Of a stretch of DNA of 5,458 bases, positions 1 to 5,324 are shown piece after piece. Positions within the stretch are counted from its first letter, which is position 1. The number at the start of each line of letters is the position of its first letter. This DNA is from JBBDSJ01 sp040905025 (GTDB taxonomy: Bacteria > Pseudomonadota > Gammaproteobacteria > Methylohalomonadales > Methylohalomonadaceae), in the NCBI GenBank assembly GCA_040905025.1, contig JBBDSJ010000083.1, forward strand, positions 1-5,458, in the 5' to 3' direction. Both the position numbers and the translations under genes were made by a program. The notes under the pieces are model-generated. The model had not been told where the DNA came from. It did not search any database and saw only the letters and a list, made by a program, of their open reading frames with translations.

Positions 1-40
1 GCCCTTCTCACCAGAATATGCTTGACTACAAGCACAGTTC

Positions 41-77
41 ATTGCGAGGGAGGCCATCGGTCGACCGAAGCAATCTC
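41..77. repeat. REP-like intergenic palindromic element
   Basis: The outer arms ATTGC (41-45) and GCAAT (70-74) are complementary. Between them is a perfect 12-base palindrome, TCGGTCGACCGA (57-68). The flanks read TTCATTGCGAG on the left and CGAAGCAATCTC on the right. This framing is familiar from repeated intergenic palindromes scattered through many proteobacterial genomes, which is recalled family knowledge and not a search result. Only one copy lies in this window, so repetition cannot be shown here. It lies about 110 bases before gor and does not fit a coding role. Confidence 0.5.
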
Positions 78-107
78 ACCAGCTTGCGATGTAAGACCTG
101 CGACACT

Positions 108-135
108 TTGCTATGTGAACTGTATAGCCTATGCT
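108..135 (+). promoter_or_regulatory. candidate sigma-70 promoter for gor
   Basis: TTGCTA (108-113, 4 of 6 consensus bases) is followed after 16 bases by TATGCT (130-135, 4 of 6). An inverted repeat GCTAT/ATAGC (110-114 and 124-128) lies across the spacer. A second possible -10, TATAGT (148-153), lies closer to the gene but has no good -35 at the right distance. Moderate matches like these occur often by chance, so this is a candidate only. Confidence 0.3.
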
Positions 136-143
136 GTTACCCT

Positions 144-158
144 TGCTTATAGTAAGCA
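144..158. repeat. short inverted repeat before gor, possible operator
   Basis: TGCTTA (144-149) and TAAGCA (153-158) form a perfect 6-base inverted repeat around TAG. It lies 28 bases before the gor start and overlaps the TATAGT element at 148-153. The size and position suit a small regulator site, but I cannot name a regulator. The ATAG/CTAT spacing does not match the OxyR consensus. The function is inferred only from symmetry and location. Confidence 0.3.
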
Positions 159-186
159 TTTTAATCATTCTGGCACGGTTCAATTC

Positions 187-1527
187 ATGCAATATGATTT
201 TTTCGTAATCGGCGGCGGTTCCGGTGGCGTGCGTGCCGCCCGAACGGCAGCAAAACTCGGCGCCAAAGTGGCCGTGGCCGAAGCCGGACCGCTCGGCGGC
301 ACCTGTGTCAATGTCGGCTGTGTACCGAAAAAACTGCTGGTCTATGCCTCGCACTATCACGACGCACTGGCGCAGGCCGCGGGCTTCGGCTGGACAATCG
401 ATAACGCCCGCTTTGACTGGCCGACACTGATTCAAAACAAGAATACCGAAGTCAGTCGTCTGAATGGCGTCTATGAAACCATGCTGGATCAGGCCGGTGT
501 AACACTCTACCCGGAACACGCACAAGTATCCGGCGCAAATACAGTCACGCTGGCCTCCGGCAAATCAATAGACTGCAAACATATCCTGATTGCCACCGGC
601 GGCCAGCCGACCAAACCGGACATCCCCGGTGCCGAACATGGCATCGTTTCGGATCAGGCGTTTTTTCTCGACCAACTGCCCCGCCGCATCATCATTGCCG
701 GTGGTGGCTATATCGGCGTGGAGTTTGCCGGGATCTTTCATGGTCTTGGCGTCGAAACCCTGCTGCTGCATCGCGGTGATGGTTTGCTGCGCGGCTTTGA
801 CGATGACTGCCGCCGGTTTCTTGCCGAGCAAATGCAGCTACAGGGTATTGATGTTCGCTTGCATACCGAAATCACTGCGATTCAACCAGGTCAAACGCTG
901 GGCGCTGCCTTGAACAACGGTCAGGCTGAAACTGCCGATAGCGTCATGTTTGCGACCGGGCGCAAACCGAACACGGATAACCTGGGGCTGGAAGCGCTCG
1001 GAATTGAATTAACCGATAAAGGTGCTGTTGTCGTGAATGACCACTACACCACCAATGTTGATTCGATTCATGCCGTTGGCGATGTCATCGACCGTATCAT
1101 GCTGACACCAATGGCGCTGGCCGAAGGCACGCTGGTGGCTGAACGTCTGTTTGGCAATAATCCACAACCACCGGATTACGATCTTGTGCCCACTTGCATC
1201 TTCAGTCCGCCGAACATGGCCAGCGCCGGTCTCACCGAAGCCGATGCCCGTCAACGCGACCATGACATCGACATCTACCGCAGCACATTCAAACCGATGC
1301 AATACAGCCTGAGCGATACACCACTGCGCTGTCTGGTCAAACTGGTCGTCGAGAAAAAATCGCAGCGCGTGCTTGGTACGTTTATGGTTGGCCCGGAAGC
1401 CGGCGAAATCATGCAGGGGCTGGCCATTGCCATGCGTGCCGGTGCGACAAAAAAAGACTTCGACCAGACGTTGGGAATTCACCCGACCATTGCCGAGGAA
1501 TTTGTCAGCCTGCGCGAACCGGTCTGA
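187..1527 (+). CDS. gor: glutathione-disulfide reductase
   Basis: This FAD-dependent cytoplasmic enzyme reduces glutathione disulfide to glutathione with NADPH. The 446 residues match the usual family length of about 450. The FAD-binding GGGSGG is at 9-14. The redox disulfide is Cys40/Cys45 in GGTCVNVGCVPKK. The second nucleotide-binding motif GGGYIG is at 172-177, followed by Arg196 and Arg202, in the positions where glutathione reductases hold the NADPH 2'-phosphate. ATGRKPNT is at 256-263 and the FAD-contacting GD at 298-299. The C-terminal catalytic HPTIAEE (His432, Glu437) completes the partner active site of the dimer. The ATG at 187 is chosen because MQYDFFVIGGG is the normal family start. 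The frame stays open upstream to a TTG at 22, but those 55 residues do not resemble the family and run through the palindromic element. The Shine-Dalgarno sequence is weak. A related disulfide reductase, such as glutathione amide reductase, is a less likely alternative. Confidence 0.93.
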   Translation: MQYDFFVIGGGSGGVRAARTAAKLGAKVAVAEAGPLGGTCVNVGCVPKKLLVYASHYHDALAQAAGFGWTIDNARFDWPTLIQNKNTEVSRLNGVYETMLDQAGVTLYPEHAQVSGANTVTLASGKSIDCKHILIATGGQPTKPDIPGAEHGIVSDQAFFLDQLPRRIIIAGGGYIGVEFAGIFHGLGVETLLLHRGDGLLRGFDDDCRRFLAEQMQLQGIDVRLHTEITAIQPGQTLGAALNNGQAETADSVMFATGRKPNTDNLGLEALGIELTDKGAVVVNDHYTTNVDSIHAVGDVIDRIMLTPMALAEGTLVAERLFGNNPQPPDYDLVPTCIFSPPNMASAGLTEADARQRDHDIDIYRSTFKPMQYSLSDTPLRCLVKLVVEKKSQRVLGTFMVGPEAGEIMQGLAIAMRAGATKKDFDQTLGIHPTIAEEFVSLREPV

Positions 1528-1539
1528 CCTGATAGACGC

Positions 1540-1568
1540 GAGATCCTGAACAAACAAAAAACGATCTC
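1540..1568. repeat. weak inverted repeat between convergent genes
   Basis: GAGATC (1540-1545) pairs with GATCTC (1563-1568) around a 17-base A-rich loop, in the 42-base gap between the convergent gor and transglutaminase genes. It could weakly terminate both transcripts. The stem is short, the loop is long and there is no run of T directly after it on the plus strand, so I give it little weight. Confidence 0.2.
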
Positions 1569-1569
1569 A

Positions 1570-2373
1570 TCATGCTCCGGGGCCCTCTGCAGGCAGCAGT
1601 TCCACACTGACATCAATGCTGGTATATATCGCGGGTGGCCCGAACTGGGTATATACCGCCACGTCAGCCGCATCACGTCCATAGGCAATCGCGACCCAGC
1701 CGCCACCGGCATCTCTCTGGGTGGGATCGAACGTGTACCAACGATCACCGACATAGGCTTGATACCAGGCATGCAGATCCATGGGTTCGAGCCCATACAG
1801 ATAACCTACCACCAGCCGCGTCGGTATGCTGAGACTGCGACATAAAGCAACGCCCAGGTGGGCCAGATCACGGCAGACACCGTATCCTTTCATATTGACT
1901 TCAACGGCTGACTCCGGATATTCGCTGGAACCCGGCAGATACTTTATTGAATCGCTGATCCAGGTCTTGATGCATTCGACCTGCTCATAGCCCGGTTGTG
2001 CCCCGGCGACTATCTCGCGCGCCATATTGCCGAATCGATCCGACTCGCAATAACGGCTGGGATGCAGATAGGTCAATACCGAATCAGGCAAATTCGGAAT
2101 TTCCACAAAATAGGTCCAGTCAATCTTTTCCGGCTTGTCCAGAGCCATTACATCCGCCGATGTATCAATCCTGAATTCCTCCGCCGGCGCAACCAGTCGC
2201 TGGCAAAGATTCCCGAAGATATCGGTATATTCAACAACCGGTACCGTCGGCGTCAGACGGTAGGATTCCCGGGCTATCCACTGTTGAGCAACGCTGCGTG
2301 GCCGCAACATAAGAATCAGCGGCGTTGCCTCCTCCAGTTGAAAATAAAGACTGCATTTTGTCCGGATCCACAT
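1570..2373 (-). CDS. transglutaminase-like family protein
   Basis: This 267-residue protein has a bacterial transglutaminase N-terminal region (about 9-80, mostly beta) followed by a transglutaminase-like core (about 125-220). The papain-like catalytic triad is intact: Cys167 in GYGVCRDLAHL, His201 in DLHAWYQAYVG and Asp216 in FDPTQ. The strand after Cys167, ending IPTRLVVGYL, is typical of the family. Bacterial members are usually peptidases or amide-cleaving enzymes rather than cross-linkers, and the substrate cannot be read from the sequence. No signal peptide or membrane segment is visible, so it is probably cytoplasmic. The ATG at 2373 has an AGGG about 6 bases upstream. The gene is convergent with gor and lies downstream of merR on the same strand, 152 bases away. 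The family assignment is firm; the biological role is unknown. Confidence 0.88.
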   Translation of the reverse strand: MWIRTKCSLYFQLEEATPLILMLRPRSVAQQWIARESYRLTPTVPVVEYTDIFGNLCQRLVAPAEEFRIDTSADVMALDKPEKIDWTYFVEIPNLPDSVLTYLHPSRYCESDRFGNMAREIVAGAQPGYEQVECIKTWISDSIKYLPGSSEYPESAVEVNMKGYGVCRDLAHLGVALCRSLSIPTRLVVGYLYGLEPMDLHAWYQAYVGDRWYTFDPTQRDAGGGWVAIAYGRDAADVAVYTQFGPPAIYTSIDVSVELLPAEGPGA

Positions 2374-2421
2374 CTATATCCCTGCCCTGTTAATCAAGCT
2401 TTACATATACTTGAAATGAGG

Positions 2422-2450
2422 ACAGTACCCGTGTTTGCTCATAATGGCAA
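2422..2450 (-). promoter_or_regulatory. candidate promoter for the transglutaminase gene
   Basis: On the minus strand TTGCCA (2450-2445, 5 of 6 consensus bases) is separated by 17 bases from TACTGT (2427-2422, 3 of 6), about 50 bases before the start codon. The -35 and spacing are good but the -10 is poor. If real, the gene is expressed independently of merR. Confidence 0.25.
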
Positions 2451-2460
2451 AATCAGGACA

Positions 2461-2513
2461 AGGCGAACGCCTGGCTTAATCGGCCGGCTTTGTAGCGCCA
2501 GCGAAAAAGCCGG
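2461..2513 (-). terminator. hairpin region after merR, possible terminator
   Basis: CCGGCTTT (2484-2491) and AAAGCCGG (2506-2513) form an 8-base stem around a 14-base loop, beginning 13 bases after the merR stop codon. A second small hairpin follows on the minus strand: AGGC/GCCT with a GTTC loop (2472-2461), then a T-rich stretch. Neither has an ideal T run immediately after it, so termination is plausible but not certain. No coding sequence is evident in the 152-base gap. Confidence 0.4.
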
Positions 2514-2525
2514 TCCGGGTTGAAG

Positions 2526-2942
2526 CTATTGTTGGGTGGTTTGACGCCTCGGTTGACTATCAAATAATGCCTCCAGAAAGGAGCAGTCTGGCGTGTTTCC
2601 GCCGTGACACCGGGCAACCAGATCGCCGAGTCTGGATTCCATTTTTCGCAGATCGGCTAGTTTCGCGCGGACTTCTTCGATATGTCCGCGAGCCAATGCC
2701 TCAACCTCGGCACAACTTTTGCTGCCGCCGTCGATCATACCGAGTAGCGTCCGCACTTCATCCAAACTGAACCCTAAATCACGGCAGCGCCTGACGAACT
2801 GCAGGCGACGCCGGTGAAGCTCACCGTAGTAGCGGTAGTTGTTCTGCCCCCGTTGCGGTTCCGGGAGGACACCCACCCGCTCATAATAACGAATGGTCTC
2901 GACTTGACAGCCTGTCTGTTCCGCAAGTTCTCCAATGCGCAT
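2526..2942 (-). CDS. merR: MerR-family heavy-metal (mercury) responsive regulator
   Basis: This is a metal-sensing repressor-activator of the divergent merTPA operon. The 138 residues start with a MerR helix-turn-helix (MRIGELAEQTGC, then ETIRYYERVGVLP) and the RxxNNYRYY wing. A long dimerisation helix follows (about 77-110). The metal-site cysteines are Cys77, Cys112 and Cys120. His113 directly after Cys112 matches the CH pair of Tn501 MerR. The Cys77-Cys112 spacing of 35 is the family standard. The last loop, CHGGNTPDC, has seven residues between its cysteines, one fewer than I recall for Tn501 MerR. The ATG at 2942 is chosen because MRIGELA is the usual start; an in-frame ATG at 3044 would read through the operator and promoter. 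The neighbouring merT, merP and merA make Hg(II) the likely inducer, although the N-terminal half and the operator also resemble Cd/Pb-responsive CadR/PbrR. Confidence 0.88.
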   Translation of the reverse strand: MRIGELAEQTGCQVETIRYYERVGVLPEPQRGQNNYRYYGELHRRRLQFVRRCRDLGFSLDEVRTLLGMIDGGSKSCAEVEALARGHIEEVRAKLADLRKMESRLGDLVARCHGGNTPDCSFLEALFDSQPRRQTTQQ

Positions 2943-2947
2943 AGCAC

Positions 2948-2978
2948 TTGACCCTGTAGCGACTACAGGGTCTATGGT
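2948..2978 (+). promoter_or_regulatory. mer operator-promoter (PmerTPA)
   Basis: TTGACC (2948-2953) and TATGGT (2973-2978) are separated by 19 bases, the over-long spacer that defines MerR-activated promoters. Between them lies a perfect dyad, ACCCTGTAG (2951-2959) and CTACAGGGT (2963-2971), around CGA. In the known mechanism MerR sits on this dyad, holds RNA polymerase inactive, and on metal binding untwists the DNA so the two elements align. Transcription should start near 2985, giving a leader of about 86 bases before merT. The arm sequence resembles CadR/PbrR operators as much as Tn501 merO. Confidence 0.92.
2952..2955 (-). promoter_or_regulatory. merR ribosome-binding site inside the operator arm
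   Basis: On the minus strand AGGG (2955-2952) lies 9 bases before the merR ATG and is part of the left operator half-site. It supports the start at 2942. It also means the operator sequence is constrained both as DNA and as mRNA. Confidence 0.5.
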
Positions 2979-3002
2979 AGACCGAAAATTACCCAACGGC
3001 AA
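2974..3002 (-). promoter_or_regulatory. candidate merR promoter, overlapping PmerTPA
   Basis: On the minus strand TTGCCG (3002-2997) is followed after 17 bases by TACCAT (2979-2974), each 4 of 6 to consensus. Transcription would start inside the operator dyad, so MerR bound there would repress its own gene, as known for divergent mer loci. The leader would be about 25 bases. Confidence 0.45.
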
Positions 3003-3053
3003 TGGTACGAATGCGTGGTTTGCCCCCTGAACCCACGCTCGCACACGAACGGC

Positions 3054-3060
3054 AAGAGGA
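3054..3060 (+). promoter_or_regulatory. merT ribosome-binding site
   Basis: AAGAGGA lies 10 bases before the ATG at 3071. It decides that start over the in-frame ATGs at 3002 and 3011, which have no comparable site, and over the internal ATG at 3092. Confidence 0.65.
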
Positions 3061-3070
3061 ATTCCCAGCG

Positions 3071-3457
3071 ATGAACAACGATGACACCTTTATGAGCGAC
3101 CGAGCAGAAGGCAGGAATGCCGACAAGGGGTTGCTGGCTCTCGGCGGGCTCGGCGCCGCCCTTGCCTCGACCTGCTGCATTCTGCCGTTTGTTCTTGTAG
3201 CCCTTGGATTGGGCGGAGCCTGGCTGGCCAATCTACACGCCTTATACCCATTCCGCTGGCTGTTTATCGGTGCCGCTGCGGTGGCGCTATTTTTCGCCTG
3301 GCGACGACTCTACCGGCCGCAGACCGAGTGCGCCGATGGCGAAGTGTGCGCCGTTCCCGAGGTGAAACGCGTCTATCGTGTGCTGCTCTGGGGGATTGCC
3401 GGGCTGGTGGCCCTGTCGGCGGTTGCGCCTTACCTGCTCGCGGCCATCATGAGCTGA
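3071..3457 (+). CDS. merT: mercuric ion transport protein MerT
   Basis: This inner-membrane protein takes Hg(II) from the periplasmic side and delivers it to the cytoplasm for MerA. The 128 residues are slightly longer than the classical 116, through an N-terminal extension rich in Asp, Asn and Arg. Three hydrophobic segments are visible at about 19-52, 62-78 and 102-125. The vicinal Cys35-Cys36 in ASTCCILPF is in the first membrane helix, as in classical MerT. Cys87 and Cys93 in the loop between helices 2 and 3 form the second pair, with the usual six-residue offset. It is the first gene of the divergent operon, and merP follows after 33 bases. If translation began at 3002 the protein would gain 23 residues of no recognised kind, which I consider unlikely. 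Confidence 0.92.
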   Translation: MNNDDTFMSDRAEGRNADKGLLALGGLGAALASTCCILPFVLVALGLGGAWLANLHALYPFRWLFIGAAAVALFFAWRRLYRPQTECADGEVCAVPEVKRVYRVLLWGIAGLVALSAVAPYLLAAIMS

Positions 3458-3490
3458 ATCAATCTAATCCCGTCCCAGGAGATCTAAACC

Positions 3491-3880
3491 ATGTCCACCA
3501 CCCGCACTTCGAAAACAAACCGCTTGGCTATGTTGGCTGCTGTAGTGTTTGCAGGGTTGAGCCTGTTGGCCGGTTGCAGCGAGGAGCCGCCGACCGGCCG
3601 GCAAGCCGCCCATTCAGTCCAGGCATCCAACAACGCCGATGCCGCCAGCGAACAGCGCGAAGCCGTGTTCTCCGTGCCCGGCATGGATTGCCCGATGTGC
3701 CCAATCACGGTCAAGCGTGCATTGGGTGGCGCTGACGGCGTCGTCGAGGCCGAGGCGGATCTCGACACGAAAGAAGCGCGCGCAGTGTTCGATCCTTCAC
3801 GAACAAATACCGACGCCTTGATTACCGCTATCGAAAGTTCCGGATTCAGTGCCCAGCTAAAGGAGCAAGATTATGAATGA
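3491..3880 (+). CDS. merP: MerP-like mercury-binding lipoprotein
   Basis: This Hg(II)-scavenging heavy-metal-associated (HMA) domain protein probably hands Hg(II) to MerT. The HMA domain spans about 57-125, with the metal motif GMDCPMC at 64-70 (Cys67 and Cys70) followed by PITVKRAL, as in MerP. The N-terminus differs from the classical protein. A basic start (MSTTRTSKTNR) leads into a hydrophobic helix (12-27) and a lipobox LAGC with Cys29 as the predicted lipid-modified residue. Ser30 is next, so the rules known for Escherichia coli predict the outer membrane. A polar linker rich in Glu, Gln, Asn, Ser and Ala (30-56) then tethers the domain. Classical MerP is about 91 residues, soluble and periplasmic; this one is 129. 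A strong AGGAG supports the start. The stop overlaps the merA start by 8 bases. The HMA identity is firm; lipid anchoring is prediction. Confidence 0.88.
   Translation: MSTTRTSKTNRLAMLAAVVFAGLSLLAGCSEEPPTGRQAAHSVQASNNADAASEQREAVFSVPGMDCPMCPITVKRALGGADGVVEAEADLDTKEARAVFDPSRTNTDALITAIESSGFSAQLKEQDYE
3861..3865 (+). promoter_or_regulatory. merA ribosome-binding site within the end of merP
   Basis: AGGAG lies 7 bases before the merA ATG and inside the merP coding sequence. With the 8-base gene overlap it points to translational coupling of MerP and MerA. Confidence 0.75.
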
Positions 3881-5324
3881 TGTCAGCCAGGCCGACTGCT
3901 GCGGCTCCAATGCCCCGCCCGTATCCGCTGATAAGTTGCATATCGCCATCATCGGCAGTGGCAGTGGCGCTTTTGCTGCGGCCATCCGCGCGGCCGAGGC
4001 GGGCACACGCGTCAGCATGATCGAGCGCGGCACGCTGGGCGGCACCTGTGTCAATGTCGGTTGCGTGCCATCAAAGATCATGATCCAGGCGGCTCATGTT
4101 GCTCATGTGCGTGCCAGCAGCCCATTCGATGAAGGCATTTCGGCCAGCGCGCCTGAAATCGACCGCAAGCGACTTAGCGCCCAGCAGCAGGCACGGGTGG
4201 AAGAACTGCGTCAATCCAAATACCAGTCCATTCTGGACAGTCATAAGTATATCGAGCTCATCCACGGCCAGGCGCAGTTTATCGATAGCAAAACGCTGGA
4301 GGTCCGGACCGAGGCCGGCATCCAGTTGTTGCCGTTTGATCGCTGTCTGATTGCCACCGGCGCCAGTCCAGCCATACCGTCCATTGTCGGACTTGAGGAC
4401 ACGCCTTACTGGACCTCCACCGAGGCTCTGGAAAGCGAGACGATCCCGGATCGTCTGGCCGTGATCGGCTCATCGGTCATTGCCGTTGAACTGGCACAAG
4501 CCTTCACCCGGCTGGGGAGTCAGGTCACGATCCTGGCGCGTAGCAGGCTCTTGTCCCGCGAGGATCCGGCCGTCGGTGAGGCCTTGACAAAGATTTTTCG
4601 GGACGAAGGCATCGAAGTACTCGAATACACACAAGCCAGTCGGATCGACCACACCAGCAACGAGTTCCGACTCGCCACCTCAACAGGAGAGATCAGGAGC
4701 GATCGCCTGTTGGTGGCCACGGGCCGTAAACCAAACGCGCAAACACTCAATCTCGACGCAATCAAGATCAGAACCGGTGAAAATGGCGCCATCATCGTCG
4801 ACGATCACATGCGCACCAGCGCCCCCGGCATTTTCGCGGCGGGGGATTGTACCAACCAGCCGCAGCTGGTTTACGTTGCAGCTGCCGCCGGCACGCGCGC
4901 GGCCATCAACATGACCAGCGGTGACGCAAAACTGAACCTGGACGCAATGCCCGCAGTTGTATTCACTGATCCACAGGTGGCAACCACCGGCCTGTCCGAG
5001 GCCGAAGCCAGAACCTTCGGCATCAAAACGGAAACCCGCACGCTTACGCTGGAGAATGTTCCGCGCGCGCTGGCCAACTTTGAGACTCGCGGCTTTATCA
5101 AGCTGGTTGCCGAGGCTGACTCTCACCGCCTGATTGGTGTCCAGGCCATAGCAGCCAATGCCGGCGAGTTAATCCAGACTGCATCACTGGCCATACACCA
5201 TCGAATGACGGTTACCGAACTGGCCGAGCAGTTGTTCCCCTACCTGACCATGGTTGAGGGGCTTAAGCTTGCTGCCCAGACTTTCACCAAGGACGTAACA
5301 CAGCTTTCCTGCTGCGCTGGATGA
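3873..5324 (+). CDS. merA: mercury(II) reductase MerA, core form without NmerA
   Basis: This cytoplasmic FAD flavoprotein reduces Hg(II) to volatile Hg(0) with NADPH. The 483 residues form the catalytic core. The FAD motif GSGSGA is at 28-33 and the redox pair Cys59/Cys64 is in GGTCVNVGCVPSK. Tyr179 (TPYWTSTEAL) and Tyr457 (FPYLTMVEGLKLAAQTF) correspond to the active-site tyrosines of Tn501 MerA. The NADPH-binding motif starting GSSV is at 199-202. AAGDCTNQPQLVYVAAAAG (322-340) is a mercuric-reductase signature. The C-terminal pair Cys480-Cys481 in LSCCAG delivers Hg(II) to the partner subunit's active site. The N-terminal HMA domain (NmerA) found in Tn501 MerA is missing. In its place is a tail of about 22 residues with Cys9-Cys10. 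The start is fixed by AGGAG, and the reading frame overlaps merP. All catalytic residues are present, so the enzyme should be active. Confidence 0.96.
   Translation: MNDVSQADCCGSNAPPVSADKLHIAIIGSGSGAFAAAIRAAEAGTRVSMIERGTLGGTCVNVGCVPSKIMIQAAHVAHVRASSPFDEGISASAPEIDRKRLSAQQQARVEELRQSKYQSILDSHKYIELIHGQAQFIDSKTLEVRTEAGIQLLPFDRCLIATGASPAIPSIVGLEDTPYWTSTEALESETIPDRLAVIGSSVIAVELAQAFTRLGSQVTILARSRLLSREDPAVGEALTKIFRDEGIEVLEYTQASRIDHTSNEFRLATSTGEIRSDRLLVATGRKPNAQTLNLDAIKIRTGENGAIIVDDHMRTSAPGIFAAGDCTNQPQLVYVAAAAGTRAAINMTSGDAKLNLDAMPAVVFTDPQVATTGLSEAEARTFGIKTETRTLTLENVPRALANFETRGFIKLVAEADSHRLIGVQAIAANAGELIQTASLAIHHRMTVTELAEQLFPYLTMVEGLKLAAQTFTKDVTQLSCCAG

Noticed and set aside
110..158. OxyR binding site before gor
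   Set aside because: Two ATAG motifs are present, but they are 25 bases apart rather than 22 and the internal T/A positions and CTAT partners do not line up.
22..186. N-terminal extension of glutathione reductase from a TTG at 22
   Set aside because: The 55 added residues do not resemble the family, run through the palindromic element, and the normal family start MQYDFFVIGGG is at 187.
1009..1557. 182-codon frame antisense to gor
   Set aside because: It is a shadow of the well-conserved glutathione reductase frame, with no motif of its own.
1996..2523. 175-codon frame on the plus strand opposite the transglutaminase gene
   Set aside because: It is antisense to a gene with an intact catalytic triad, and its translation shows no recognisable domain.
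2943..3044. Longer merR starting at 3044
   Set aside because: It would make the operator and promoter coding. The canonical MRIGELA start is at 2942 with an AGGG at suitable distance.
2526..5324. mer locus as part of a transposon in this window
   Set aside because: No transposase, resolvase or terminal inverted repeat of the Tn501/Tn21 kind is visible within the window. The flanks beyond 5458 cannot be judged.
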